DNA of 64,000 bases from RUG12461 sp045657665 (GCA_045657665.1 JAZOTN010000038.1:124001-188000); one strand, 5' to 3'; counted from the stretch's first letter, positions 16,322-25,733 are shown. Translations and numbers: made by a program. Notes: generated by a model from the sequence alone, not told the origin.

Positions 16322-18016
16322 ATGAGAACAGTGGACATCAATTATCCGAGACCGCAGATGGTCAGGGATGCATATCTTCTTCTGAACGGCGAATGGGAAA
16401 TGAACGGCGGAACAATCAAGGTTCCTTATCCGCCCCAGTCGCCCGCTTCGGGATACGGGGCTGATCCCGGCGACACCCTTTTGTATAAAAAAATATTTAC
16501 ACTCCCTGAGACGTTTATCCAAAAAAGAGTGCTGCTTCATTTTGGGGCGGTTGACCAGATCGCGCAGGTCTATCTCAACGGGACATATCTCGGAGAACAT
16601 CGCGGCGGTTACCTGCCGTTTTCTTTTGATATCACGGAGACCATGAGGAGAAGCGGGGATAATGAACTCGTTGTGCGGGCCACGGATACATTATCTGCGG
16701 ATCTTCCTTATGGAAAACAGCGGAAAAAGAGGGGCGGCATGTGGTACACGCCGGTCAGCGGGATTTGGGGATCCGTTTGGATCGAGAATGTGCCGGAGCA
16801 TTATCTGAAGCATATTACGCTCCTTCCGGATCTGTCGGGGGTTTTTGTTTCAGTGGAAAAAAGCGAAGGATCAGAGGCTGGTTTTACGGCAGAACTTTTT
16901 CCGGACCAGGATGGAAGCTGCAGCTTTTCCATTGAATTTAAGGAAAATAAAGGAAGAATTAATTTCGACAATATAGCCGGAGAAACGGTGGAACCGGAGC
17001 TCTGGTCGCCGGATCATCCACGTCTTTATGATCTTCGGATCCGCGCGGAAGAGGATACGGTTGAAACCTATTTTGCGCTGCGGGAGATCTCGATCCGCGA
17101 AGCAGGGGGGAGGAAGAGGGTTTTTCTCAACGGGAAGCCGCTTTTCCTTCACGGACTCCTCGATCAGGGATATTTTCCGGAGGGGATCTATACACCCGGT
17201 GATTTCCACGAATACGAACGTGACGTGAGACGTGCGAAGGATCTGGGCTTCAACTGCCTGAGGAAGCACATCAAGATCGAGCCGGAGCAATTCTATTATG
17301 CCTGTGACCGGCTGGGGATGCTGGTGATCCAGGATATGGTAAATTCCGGCGTATACAGCTTCTTCTTTGACACCTTTCTCCCGAATTTCATCTTCTGGAT
17401 GATATCGGACCGGGGGAGAAAGAACGTGGATATTCACCGCAAACGGATTTTTATCGAGCATATGATCGAAACAATGGAGACGCTCCGCAATCATCCGTGC
17501 ATCGTCGCCTATACGATCTTTAATGAGGGGTGGGGACAGTTTGAGAGTGACCGGCTATATGGGATTGCAAAAGAGACTGATCCGACGAGACTCATTGACT
17601 CAACATCGGGATGGTTTGCCCAGAAGCTTTCCGATTTTGACAGCAAGCATATCTATTTTCATGCGATCCCGCTTCATCCCGGGAAAAAACGTCCGATGCT
17701 TCTTTCGGAGTGCGGAGGCTATTCGCTGGAGGTGAAAGATCACCTTTTTTCCAAAATCAGAGGACTTTTTGGCTACGGAAAGTGCCATGATGAGGAAGAA
17801 CTGACCGATGCGATCCTCCATATGTATGAGGTCATGGTGCTGCCGGCGATCAGGGACGGGCTGTGCGGATGCATCTATACGCAGCTGACGGATGTGGAGG
17901 ATGAGATCAACGGGATCTATACCTATGACAGGGCGGTTCGAAAGGTTCAGCCGGACAGGATGAGGGCTCTCGCAAAAAAGATCCAGTATGCCGTCACTTT
18001 GGCGGTGAAAGACTGA
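16322..18016 (+). CDS. glycoside hydrolase family 2 enzyme
   Basis: 564 residues with the GH2 architecture: an N-terminal jelly-roll sugar-binding domain (LNGEWEMNGG, HFGAVDQIAQVYLNG), an immunoglobulin-like segment and a TIM barrel. The acid/base Glu402 sits in FNEGWGQ and the nucleophile is probably Glu463 in LLSECGGY. No signal peptide is seen, so it is probably cytoplasmic and acts on imported oligosaccharides. Beta-galactosidase, beta-glucuronidase and related activities are all possible; it is much shorter than LacZ and lacks the C-terminal domains. Last gene of the addB operon; the CIRCE inverted repeat plus T-run downstream may end the transcript. Confidence 0.87.
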   Translation: MRTVDINYPRPQMVRDAYLLLNGEWEMNGGTIKVPYPPQSPASGYGADPGDTLLYKKIFTLPETFIQKRVLLHFGAVDQIAQVYLNGTYLGEHRGGYLPFSFDITETMRRSGDNELVVRATDTLSADLPYGKQRKKRGGMWYTPVSGIWGSVWIENVPEHYLKHITLLPDLSGVFVSVEKSEGSEAGFTAELFPDQDGSCSFSIEFKENKGRINFDNIAGETVEPELWSPDHPRLYDLRIRAEEDTVETYFALREISIREAGGRKRVFLNGKPLFLHGLLDQGYFPEGIYTPGDFHEYERDVRRAKDLGFNCLRKHIKIEPEQFYYACDRLGMLVIQDMVNSGVYSFFFDTFLPNFIFWMISDRGRKNVDIHRKRIFIEHMIETMETLRNHPCIVAYTIFNEGWGQFESDRLYGIAKETDPTRLIDSTSGWFAQKLSDFDSKHIYFHAIPLHPGKKRPMLLSECGGYSLEVKDHLFSKIRGLFGYGKCHDEEELTDAILHMYEVMVLPAIRDGLCGCIYTQLTDVEDEINGIYTYDRAVRKVQPDRMRALAKKIQYAVTLAVKD

Positions 18017-18062
18017 ACATACCGTCAAATACACTGTCAGGATTCACAAAATTGAGCCCTTA

Positions 18063-18089
18063 TTAGCACTCAATTCTAACGAGTGCTAA
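18063..18089 (+). promoter_or_regulatory. CIRCE element (HrcA operator)
   Basis: TTAGCACTC (18063-18071), 9-base spacer, GAGTGCTAA (18081-18089): a perfect match to the CIRCE consensus bound by the HrcA heat-shock repressor. It ends 7 bases upstream of the -35 box of the htpG promoter, rather than between promoter and gene. It is followed directly by six T (18090-18095), so the same repeat could also terminate the upstream operon. Confidence 0.95.
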
Positions 18090-18096
18090 TTTTTTG

Positions 18097-18125
18097 TTGA
18101 CTTTTGGTTTTGTGAGGGATATGAT
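18097..18125 (+). promoter_or_regulatory. htpG promoter
   Basis: TTGACT (18097-18102), 17-base spacer, TATGAT (18120-18125), a strong vegetative promoter. The start point should be near 18132. Confidence 0.7.
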
Positions 18126-18168
18126 GGATGACAGATGAAAAAATGAACGAAAAAGGAGAGTGACATTT

Positions 18169-20283
18169 ATGGCTGAGAAACACGGAAATCTTTCCATCGA
18201 CAGCGAAAATCTGTTTCCGATCATCAAAAAATGGCTGTATTCGGATCATGATATTTTTTACCGCGAGCTCATCAGCAACGGATGCGATGCGATCACGAAG
18301 CTGAAGAAGCTGGATATGATGGGGGAATATACGCTTCCGGACGGTTATAAGCCGCGGATCGATATCATTGTCAATCCGGAGGAGAAGACCCTGAAGGTGA
18401 TCGATAACGGGCTCGGGATGACGGCAGATGAGGTGGAGGAATACATAAACCGCATTGCTTTTTCCGGAGCGACAGATTTTATTGAGAAATATAAAGACAA
18501 AGGCACGGATGACCAGATCATCGGTCATTTCGGTCTGGGTTTCTATTCTGCGTTTATGGTGGCAGATGAGGTGACCATTGATACCCTTTCTTATCAGGAT
18601 GGTGCGAAGGCGGTACACTGGAGCTGCGACGGCGGAACGGAATATGACATGAAGGATGGCGACAGGGATACTGTCGGCACCGAGATTACGCTTTTCCTGA
18701 ATGAGGACTGTCTGGAATTCGCAAATGAATACCGGGCTCGTGAAGTCATTGAAAAATACTGCTCTTTCATGCCGACCGAGATCTACCTTAAGAAGGCAAA
18801 TGCAGAGACCGAGTACGAGACGATTGATGCGGCAGACAAACTCGATACGGATACGGTCATTGAGGAGATCCATGAGGAAGCAAAGACCGAAGAAAAGGAA
18901 AACGATAAGGGCGAAAAGGAGACGGTAGAGATCTCTCCGGCAAAGGATAAACTCAAGATCGTAAAACGTGAGAAACCCCTCAACGAAACGCAGCCGCTCT
19001 GGACGAAGAATGCCAACGACTGCACCGATGAGGAATACAAGACGTTCTACCGCAAGGTCTTCAACGATTACAAGGAGCCGCTGTTCTGGATCCATCTCAA
19101 CATGGATTACCCGTTCAATCTGAAGGGCATTCTTTATTTCCCGAAGATCAATACGGAATACGATTCCATCGAGGGAATGATAAAGCTGTACAACAATCAG
19201 GTGTTTATCGCGGATAATATCAAGGAGGTGATCCCTGAGTTTCTGATGCTTTTAAAGGGTGTCATCGACTGCCCGGATCTGCCGCTCAATGTCTCGCGTT
19301 CGGCGCTGCAGAATGATGGCTTTGTGACGAAGATCTCCGACTTCATTACCAAAAAGGTCGCGGACAAGCTGACCGGAATGTGCAAGACTGATAAGGAGAA
19401 CTACGAGAAATTCTGGGATGATATCAGCCCGTTCATAAAGTATGGGTGCCTCAAAGATGATAAATTCTGCGATAAGATGAATGATTATATCTTGTTTAAA
19501 GATTTGGATCATAAGTATCTGACGCTTCCGGAACTGCTAAAAAAGGAAGAGGAAGCAAAGGAAGAGGCGAAGGAAGGCGAAGAGAAGCCGGAAGTTCTTG
19601 ATGCGGACGGCAATCCGGTTACGAGCGGGGACGAGAAGAACAGTGATGATACTTCGGCTGACGGCGAGGAAGAGGACAAGAGGAAGACCGTTTACTATGT
19701 CACGGATGAAAAGCAGCAGGGACAGTACATCACAATGTTCAAGGAAAACGGCATGCAGGCGGTGATCCTCGATAGGATGATTGATACATCCTTTATCTCA
19801 CAGCTGGAGCAGCGCAACGAGCATTACAAGTTCATGCGTATTGACTCGGATGTGACCGATGCGATGAAGGCGGAGGACGGCGAAACGAGTAAAGAGGTTG
19901 TGGACGACCTGACCGCGATCTTCCGGAAAGCGCTTTCCAACGACAAGCTCAACATCAAAGTAGAAAAATTAAAAGACGATAATATTTCTTCCGTTCTGAC
20001 TGTATCTGAAGAAGGCCGCAGGATGCAGGATATGATGAAGATGTATGCGGGCGGCGGAATGGATATGTCCATGTTCGGCGGGATGCAAGATGAGACGCTG
20101 GTTCTCAACGAGAACAATGCGCTCGTAAAGTTCATTCTGGAGCACAGACGCAGCAAAAATGTACCTATGTTCTGCGAGCAGCTCTATGATCTTGCAAAGA
20201 TCAGCAACCAGCCGCTCGAACCGGCTCAGATGGCGAAATTCATCCAGAGAAGCAACGAGATCATGCTGGCTCTGGCGAAATAA
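18169..20283 (+). CDS. htpG: Hsp90-type chaperone HtpG
   Basis: 704 residues from the ATG at 18169, set by AAGGAG ten bases upstream; a GTG three codons earlier is unlikely. The N-terminal GHKL ATPase has NGCDAITKLKKL, DNGLGM and GHFGLGFYSAFMVAD. The middle domain carries PLNVSRSALQND. It is longer than typical bacterial HtpG (~620-640). One charged linker is at about 224-270 and there is a second acidic, Lys/Glu/Asp-rich insertion at about 459-507 inside the middle domain, just before TVYYVTDEKQQGQYI. Cytoplasmic ATP-dependent chaperone. The perfect CIRCE places it under HrcA, unlike Bacillus subtilis htpG. Confidence 0.95.
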   Translation: MAEKHGNLSIDSENLFPIIKKWLYSDHDIFYRELISNGCDAITKLKKLDMMGEYTLPDGYKPRIDIIVNPEEKTLKVIDNGLGMTADEVEEYINRIAFSGATDFIEKYKDKGTDDQIIGHFGLGFYSAFMVADEVTIDTLSYQDGAKAVHWSCDGGTEYDMKDGDRDTVGTEITLFLNEDCLEFANEYRAREVIEKYCSFMPTEIYLKKANAETEYETIDAADKLDTDTVIEEIHEEAKTEEKENDKGEKETVEISPAKDKLKIVKREKPLNETQPLWTKNANDCTDEEYKTFYRKVFNDYKEPLFWIHLNMDYPFNLKGILYFPKINTEYDSIEGMIKLYNNQVFIADNIKEVIPEFLMLLKGVIDCPDLPLNVSRSALQNDGFVTKISDFITKKVADKLTGMCKTDKENYEKFWDDISPFIKYGCLKDDKFCDKMNDYILFKDLDHKYLTLPELLKKEEEAKEEAKEGEEKPEVLDADGNPVTSGDEKNSDDTSADGEEEDKRKTVYYVTDEKQQGQYITMFKENGMQAVILDRMIDTSFISQLEQRNEHYKFMRIDSDVTDAMKAEDGETSKEVVDDLTAIFRKALSNDKLNIKVEKLKDDNISSVLTVSEEGRRMQDMMKMYAGGGMDMSMFGGMQDETLVLNENNALVKFILEHRRSKNVPMFCEQLYDLAKISNQPLEPAQMAKFIQRSNEIMLALAK

Positions 20284-20320
20284 AAAGGCGCATGGCGGCG
20301 GGAGAGAGTAGCCGCACGAA

Positions 20321-20352
20321 AAAAGGAGGCTGATGAAAATCAGCCTCCTTTT
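20321..20352. terminator. bidirectional terminator, htpG / activase
   Basis: AAAAGGAGGCTGAT (20321-20334), GAAA loop, ATCAGCCTCCTTTT (20339-20352): a perfect 14-pair stem with A and T ends, usable in both directions. The stop codon of the reverse-strand activase (20342-20340) lies inside it. Confidence 0.9.
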
Positions 20353-23300
20353 AGATTCTTTTGTGCGGTGCTGAGCATCAGTTTGATACGGTTCAGCTGG
20401 TTGACCTCGGAAGCACCGGGATCATAGTCGATGGCAACGATGTTTGCCAGCGGATTCTCGTGCCGGAGCTTTTTGATGACACCTTTTCCGACGATGTGGT
20501 TCGGGAGACAGCCGAAAGGCTGTGTGCAGACGATGTTGTGCACTCCCGCGTGGATGAGTTCCATCATCTCACCGGTCAAAAACCACCCTTCACCGGTCTG
20601 GTTCCCTACGGATACGATCGGATCGGCATATTTTGCAAGGTCTTCGATATGTGCGGGAGGATCGAAGTGCTTGCTCTTCCGGAATTCATCCGCCGCAGCG
20701 CTCCGGAGCCATTCGAGTCCCTTGATACCGAGCTGGTTATAGAATTTCGTTTTCTTGCTGAAGCCGAGTTCGTCGGCTTTATAAACCGTGTTGTAGCAGC
20801 AATAGAGGATGAAATCCATGAGATCGGGGATGACCGCCTCGGCACCCTCAGCCTCGAGGAGCTCAGCCAGGTGGTTATTTCCTACCGGATGGAATTTGAC
20901 GAGGATCTCCCCGACGATGCCGACCCGCGGTTTTTTTTCATTCGTGATCGGAAGATTGTCGAAGTCATGGATGATGCTGCGGCAAAGCTTCTTGTAATAA
21001 TTGTGCGAGAGCATCTTATCCTGCGTCAGGAACCTGATCGCGCGGTGTTTCCATTTCTGATGCATCCGGTCGGCAGAGCCTTTGACTTTTTCATACGGCC
21101 GCATCCTGTACAGGCAGCGGAGAAAAATGTCTCCGATGACAAGGGCGTAGAGGCCGCGCTGGATAAATCTGGGTGTGAACTTGAAGCCCGGATTCTTTTC
21201 CAGACCGACCATGTTAAGGGAAATAACGGGAACATCCGGATAACCGGCACGCCGGAGAGCTCTCCGGATGAATCCGATGTAGTTGCTGGCACGGCATCCG
21301 CCTCCGGTCTGGGTGATCAGGACGGCGGTTTTTTTCATGTCGTAATGTCCGGTCTGAATCGCATGCATGATCTGCCCGACCACTATGAGACTAGGATAAC
21401 AGGCGTCGTTGTTTACAAATTTTAATCCAGAATTAATTAAATCCTTCTGATCGACCTCCGGAATGACAATGTTATAACCAGCGGATCGGAAGGCCGGTGC
21501 CAGAAGCTCGAAATGGATCGGAGACATCTGTGGCGCGAGGATCGTATAATTCTGCTGCATCTCTTCCGTGAAGAGCACGCGGTTGTATTTCGCGGAAACG
21601 ATCTTCCTTGGAGCATTTTCTTCCTTTTTCACACGGATCGCGGCAAGGAGAGAACGGATACGGATACGTGCGGCACCGAGGTTGTTTACTTCATCGATCT
21701 TGAGGCAGGTATAAATCTTGCCGGAATCGGTCAGGATATCGTTTACCTCATCTGTTGTGACCGCATCCAGGCCGCAGCCGAAAGAATTGAGCTGGATCAG
21801 GTCGAGATCATCCCGGGTCTTCACAAAATTTGCAGCGGCATAGAGTCTGGAATGGTACATCCACTGATCCATGACAAGCAGCGGTGCTTCCGGCGGATTC
21901 AGATGGGATACGGAATCCTCGGTGAGCACAGCAACGCCGTAGGAGTTGATGAGCTCCGGAATACCGTGATGAATCTCGGGATCCGCGTGGTAAGGGCGCC
22001 CTGCAAGTACAATGCCGTGGCGTCCGGTCTCTTCAAGGTATTTCAGAACTTCCTCTCCCTTTTTCTGCATATCCGTATGAGCAGCGGCAAGTTCCGTGAG
22101 GGCTTTTTGCACAGCAGAAGCAACCTCCTCGCCCGGAACATCAAATTCTTCCGCGAAAACTTCCTGGAGCTTTTCGGTCAGACGGGCGGGATTTCCTAAA
22201 TTTAAAAATGGATTTAAGAAACGAACCTGCCCGCTTGTGATCTCGTCCACATTGTTTTTGATGTTTTCGGAATAGGAAGTCACGATGGGGCAGTTGTAGT
22301 GGTTATTGGTATCTTTGAATTCCTGGCGCTCATAAGGCACAGCGGGGTAGAAGATAAAGTCCACGTTGCCTTCACGAATCAGCCAGGTGATATGTCCGTG
22401 CGCGAGCTTTGCCGGATAGCATTCCGATTCACTGGGGATGGATTCGATACCCATTTCGTAGATCTTCCGTGTGGATTCAGGAGAAAGCACAACGCGGAAT
22501 CCAAGCTCCCGGAAAAACGTTGCCCAGAACGGGTAGTTTTCATAAAAATTGAGAACCCTGGGAAGCCCGACGGTGCCGCGGACCGCTTCCTCTTTTGTGA
22601 GCGGCTCATAGTCGAAGAACCTGCGGTACTTGTATTCGAAGAGATTCGGTATCCTGTCCTTATTTTTTTCAAGCCCAAGTCCCTTTTCGCAGCGGTTTCC
22701 GGTGACATAGCGCCGGTTCCCGGAAAAGAGATTGATCGTCAGCAGACAGTGGTTCGTGCATCCCTGACAGCGTGTAAGCTTTGTATCAAAGGTCAGAGCC
22801 TCAATTTCCTCAAAGGAGAGCATGGAGGAAGCATTGCCCTTTACGTGCCGTTCCCTTGCGATGAGTGCCGCACCGAAAGCGCCCATGATACCAGCAATGT
22901 CCGGGCGGACAGCGTGGCAGCCGGAGATCTTCTCGAAGCTCCGGAGCACGGCGTCATTATAAAATGTGCCGCCCTGGACGACCACATGTGTGCCGAGATC
23001 GGAGGCGTCCGTCAGCTTGATGACCTTGAACAGGGCGTTCTTGATGACGGAATAGGCGAGCCCCGAGCTGATGTCAGCGACGGAAGCGCCTTCCTTTTGC
23101 GCCTGCTTTACTTTTGAATTCATGAAAACCGTGCAGCGTGTGCCGAGATCAATGGGATGTTTGGCAAAAAGAGCCTCCTTTGCAAAATCCTGCACACTGT
23201 AGTTCAGGGATTTTGCGAAGGTCTCGATAAAGGAACCGCATCCGGAGCTGCAAGCCTCGTTGAGCTGTACCGAATCGACAGTCTTGTTTTTGATTTTGAT

Positions 23301-24587
23301 GCATTTCATGTCCTGTCCGCCGATATCAAGGATGCAGTCAACTTTTGGATCGAAAAACGCCGCCGCATAATAATGAGAAACGGTTTCGACCTCACCTTCA
23401 TCCAGGTTCAGCGCGGATTTGAGGAGCGCTTCGCCGTAACCGGTGGAGCAGGAGTGAACGATCTTGGCGTCAGATGGCATCAGGGAATGGATCTCTTTCA
23501 TAGCCCTGATCGCCGTGGCCAGAGGAGAACCATTGTTATTGCTGTAGAAAGAATAAAGGAGAGAACCGTCCTCCGCGGCAAGAGCGATCTTGGTCGTGGT
23601 GGAACCGGCATCAATGCCGAGATAACAGTCCCCGTGATAGGAAGCGAGGTCGCCGGTACGAACATGGTTTTCCCCATGTCTTGAGAGGAATGCATCATAA
23701 TCCTCCTGGTCTTTGAAAAGAGGCTCCATTCTGGCAACTTCAAATTCCATATGGATCTCTCCGGAAAGCTTCTCCCGGAGGGCAGAAAGAGTAGTTGTTA
23801 AATCCTCTTTGTAATTCAATGCAGAGCCGATAGCGGCGAAAAGATGCGAGTTTTCCGGAAGGATCGCGTGCTCATCGTCCAGCTTCAGAGTGCGGATAAA
23901 GGAGTTCCTTAGCTCGGAAAGGAAATGGAGCGGGCCACCGAGAAAGGCGACATGGCCGCGGATCGGTTTGCCGCAGGCCAGACCGCTGATAGTCTGGTTG
24001 ACAACCGCCTGGAAAATGGAAGCGGAAAGGTCCGGCTTGGTGGCGCCTTCATTGATAAGCGGCTGGATGTCGGTTTTGGCAAACACACCGCAGCGGGCCG
24101 CGATGGGATATATTTCCTTATAATCTTTTGCGTATTCGTTGAGACCCGGCGCGTCCGTCTGCAGAAGAGAGGCCATCTGGTCGATAAAGGAGCCTGTGCC
24201 GCCAGCACAGATCCCGTTCATACGCTGTTCGACATTTCCTCCTTCGAAATAGATGATCTTGGCATCCTCGCCCCCGAGCTCGATGGCAACGTCTGTTTGA
24301 GGCGCATAGGAAGAAAGCGCTGTGGAAACAGAGATGACCTCCTGGACAAAGGGGATGCCGAGGTGCTTGGCAAGTGTAAGACCGCCGGAGCCGGTGATCA
24401 TCGGCGATACGTTCTTCTCGCCGAGTGCGTCATGCGCCTTGCTAATCAGGTCGGAAAGGGTCTCCCTAATATTGGCAAAATGGCGCTCATAGTCCGAAAA
24501 CAGAAGCTCGTTCTTTTCGCTGAGCACCGCGATCTTGACGGTGGTGGAACCGATATCAATGCCGAGTTTGCATAAATCCTTGCTCAT
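20340..24587 (-). CDS. giant acyl-CoA dehydratase activase-related protein (two BadF/BadG ATPase domains)
   Basis: 1415 residues. Domain 1 (about 5-260) is a BcrAD/BadFG ASKHA ATPase with GIDIGSTTVKIAV, GICAGGTGSF containing Cys127, and Cys166 in RCGVFAKTD. Cys127 and Cys166 hold the bridging [4Fe-4S] cluster in HgdC-type activators. Domain 2 (about 322-580) repeats the fold with GIDAGSTTTKIAL and CSSGCGSF. A cysteine motif CQGCTNHC follows (607-614), then a DUF2229-like region from about 675 and a C-terminal half resembling HgdB-type dehydratase subunits. Activators of this family use ATP to push one electron at very low potential into a dehydratase or reductase cluster. The natural partner of these giant fused forms is not known to me. 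Monocistronic. Confidence 0.88.
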   Translation of the reverse strand: MSKDLCKLGIDIGSTTVKIAVLSEKNELLFSDYERHFANIRETLSDLISKAHDALGEKNVSPMITGSGGLTLAKHLGIPFVQEVISVSTALSSYAPQTDVAIELGGEDAKIIYFEGGNVEQRMNGICAGGTGSFIDQMASLLQTDAPGLNEYAKDYKEIYPIAARCGVFAKTDIQPLINEGATKPDLSASIFQAVVNQTISGLACGKPIRGHVAFLGGPLHFLSELRNSFIRTLKLDDEHAILPENSHLFAAIGSALNYKEDLTTTLSALREKLSGEIHMEFEVARMEPLFKDQEDYDAFLSRHGENHVRTGDLASYHGDCYLGIDAGSTTTKIALAAEDGSLLYSFYSNNNGSPLATAIRAMKEIHSLMPSDAKIVHSCSTGYGEALLKSALNLDEGEVETVSHYYAAAFFDPKVDCILDIGGQDMKCIKIKNKTVDSVQLNEACSSGCGSFIETFAKSLNYSVQDFAKEALFAKHPIDLGTRCTVFMNSKVKQAQKEGASVADISSGLAYSVIKNALFKVIKLTDASDLGTHVVVQGGTFYNDAVLRSFEKISGCHAVRPDIAGIMGAFGAALIARERHVKGNASSMLSFEEIEALTFDTKLTRCQGCTNHCLLTINLFSGNRRYVTGNRCEKGLGLEKNKDRIPNLFEYKYRRFFDYEPLTKEEAVRGTVGLPRVLNFYENYPFWATFFRELGFRVVLSPESTRKIYEMGIESIPSESECYPAKLAHGHITWLIREGNVDFIFYPAVPYERQEFKDTNNHYNCPIVTSYSENIKNNVDEITSGQVRFLNPFLNLGNPARLTEKLQEVFAEEFDVPGEEVASAVQKALTELAAAHTDMQKKGEEVLKYLEETGRHGIVLAGRPYHADPEIHHGIPELINSYGVAVLTEDSVSHLNPPEAPLLVMDQWMYHSRLYAAANFVKTRDDLDLIQLNSFGCGLDAVTTDEVNDILTDSGKIYTCLKIDEVNNLGAARIRIRSLLAAIRVKKEENAPRKIVSAKYNRVLFTEEMQQNYTILAPQMSPIHFELLAPAFRSAGYNIVIPEVDQKDLINSGLKFVNNDACYPSLIVVGQIMHAIQTGHYDMKKTAVLITQTGGGCRASNYIGFIRRALRRAGYPDVPVISLNMVGLEKNPGFKFTPRFIQRGLYALVIGDIFLRCLYRMRPYEKVKGSADRMHQKWKHRAIRFLTQDKMLSHNYYKKLCRSIIHDFDNLPITNEKKPRVGIVGEILVKFHPVGNNHLAELLEAEGAEAVIPDLMDFILYCCYNTVYKADELGFSKKTKFYNQLGIKGLEWLRSAAADEFRKSKHFDPPAHIEDLAKYADPIVSVGNQTGEGWFLTGEMMELIHAGVHNIVCTQPFGCLPNHIVGKGVIKKLRHENPLANIVAIDYDPGASEVNQLNRIKLMLSTAQKNLKGG

Positions 24588-24620
24588 TTTTTTCCCTTGA
24601 AAAGTATGCCAGATGACAGA

Positions 24621-24649
24621 TATTCTTAATGAAATCTTCTTCGTTCAAT
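24621..24649 (-). promoter_or_regulatory. candidate promoter of the activase gene
   Basis: Reverse strand: TTGAAC (24649-24644), 17-base spacer, GAATAT (24626-24621). It lies about 34 bases upstream of the ATG, with AAGGG in between as ribosome-binding site. Confidence 0.45.
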
Positions 24650-24745
24650 TTACGCCGACTTCTGCAATTATACGCTACCGAAAATTAAAAAACAACGGGT
24701 TGTTTCCGAATTTATAAAAACTTTATTTTTGCGCGCCTGGAACAG

Positions 24746-24774
24746 TTGAAAAAAACCTGTGTTCCTTTTATAAT
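24746..24774 (+). promoter_or_regulatory. promoter of the rhomboid-like gene, predicted leaderless
   Basis: TTGAAA (24746-24751), 17-base spacer, perfect TATAAT (24769-24774). The ATG is at 24783, eight bases after the -10 box, with no Shine-Dalgarno, so the message should have at most one or two leader bases. Confidence 0.65.
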
Positions 24775-24782
24775 GGTTTTCT

Positions 24783-25733
24783 ATGGAGAATTTTTTAAAC
24801 AAACTTGAACGGAAGATCGGGAAATTCGCGATCAAGAATCTCAGCCGGTACCTGATCGGTGCCTACGCGATCGGATATGTTCTATATTATATAGGAGCTT
24901 TTTCCGGCAATTCGATCCTTTCCTATCTGACTCTGGAGCCTTATTTCATTATCCATCATTTTCAGATCTGGCGGCTTTTCAGCTGGGTGCTGGTACCGAC
25001 CATCAGCTCGGGTTTCCTGGGACTCTTTTTTGCCGTGATCATGATGATCCTCTATTATCAGCTTGGTAGCGTTTTGGAACGCACGTGGGGGACTTTCCGC
25101 TTTAATGTGTATATTTTCGGTGGGATGATCCTTACCATCATCGGTGCGTTTATCCTGCACGCTATTTTCAGTGCGATCTACGGATCGGGGTATATCCTGG
25201 TGACGGGACCTATCGGCGGCATGTTCAGCACGAGATATATCAATCAGTCGATCTTCCTGGCATTTGCGGTGTGTTACCCGAATATGGAGGTCATGCTGTA
25301 TTTTATTCTGCCGATCAAGATGAAGTGGATGGCGGTCTTCTATGCGGTTCTGATCGTGATCGATGTCATCATGTCTTCCTGGGCAGGAAAGATCGCGATC
25401 GTCGCGTCGATCCTGAACTTCGTGATCTTCTTCTTTACGAACCGTCAGGTACGCGATAATCTTCGCCGTATGAGCCCGAAAGAGATGCATCGAAAGCAGG
25501 CATACAGGCAGGCTACGACCGCCGGGGGGCAAAGGAACCCTTATGCGGGGACCATGCATCAGCAGCCAATGCGGGGTGCGACCCCGGGTGTTGCAAAGCA
25601 CCGCTGTGCTGTCTGCGGCCGCACCGAGCAGGATGACCCGAAGCTGGAGTTCCGCTTCTGTTCGAAATGCGAAGGAAATTATGAGTACTGTCAGGATCAT
25701 CTGTTCACACATCAGCATGTGAGAAGATCATAA
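24783..25733 (+). CDS. rhomboid/derlin-like membrane protein with C-terminal zinc ribbon
   Basis: 316 residues, with five or six transmembrane helices between about 25 and 220 in a rhomboid-like layout (FQIWRLFSWVLVP near 60, LGSVLERTWGTFRFN near 97). The GxSG serine motif and the histidine of active rhomboid proteases are not seen, so it looks like a pseudoprotease of the derlin/iRhom kind. After a Gln/Arg-rich linker the C-terminus has a Cys/His cluster (CAVCG, CSKC, YCQDHLFTHQH) that probably binds zinc. The membrane role is unknown. glnS starts 17 bases after its stop and may be cotranscribed. Confidence 0.75.
   Translation: MENFLNKLERKIGKFAIKNLSRYLIGAYAIGYVLYYIGAFSGNSILSYLTLEPYFIIHHFQIWRLFSWVLVPTISSGFLGLFFAVIMMILYYQLGSVLERTWGTFRFNVYIFGGMILTIIGAFILHAIFSAIYGSGYILVTGPIGGMFSTRYINQSIFLAFAVCYPNMEVMLYFILPIKMKWMAVFYAVLIVIDVIMSSWAGKIAIVASILNFVIFFFTNRQVRDNLRRMSPKEMHRKQAYRQATTAGGQRNPYAGTMHQQPMRGATPGVAKHRCAVCGRTEQDDPKLEFRFCSKCEGNYEYCQDHLFTHQHVRRS

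Noticed and set aside
20361..23684. Several forward-strand open frames of 175-354 codons
   Set aside because: All are antisense to the giant activase and lack ribosome-binding sites or recognisable domains.
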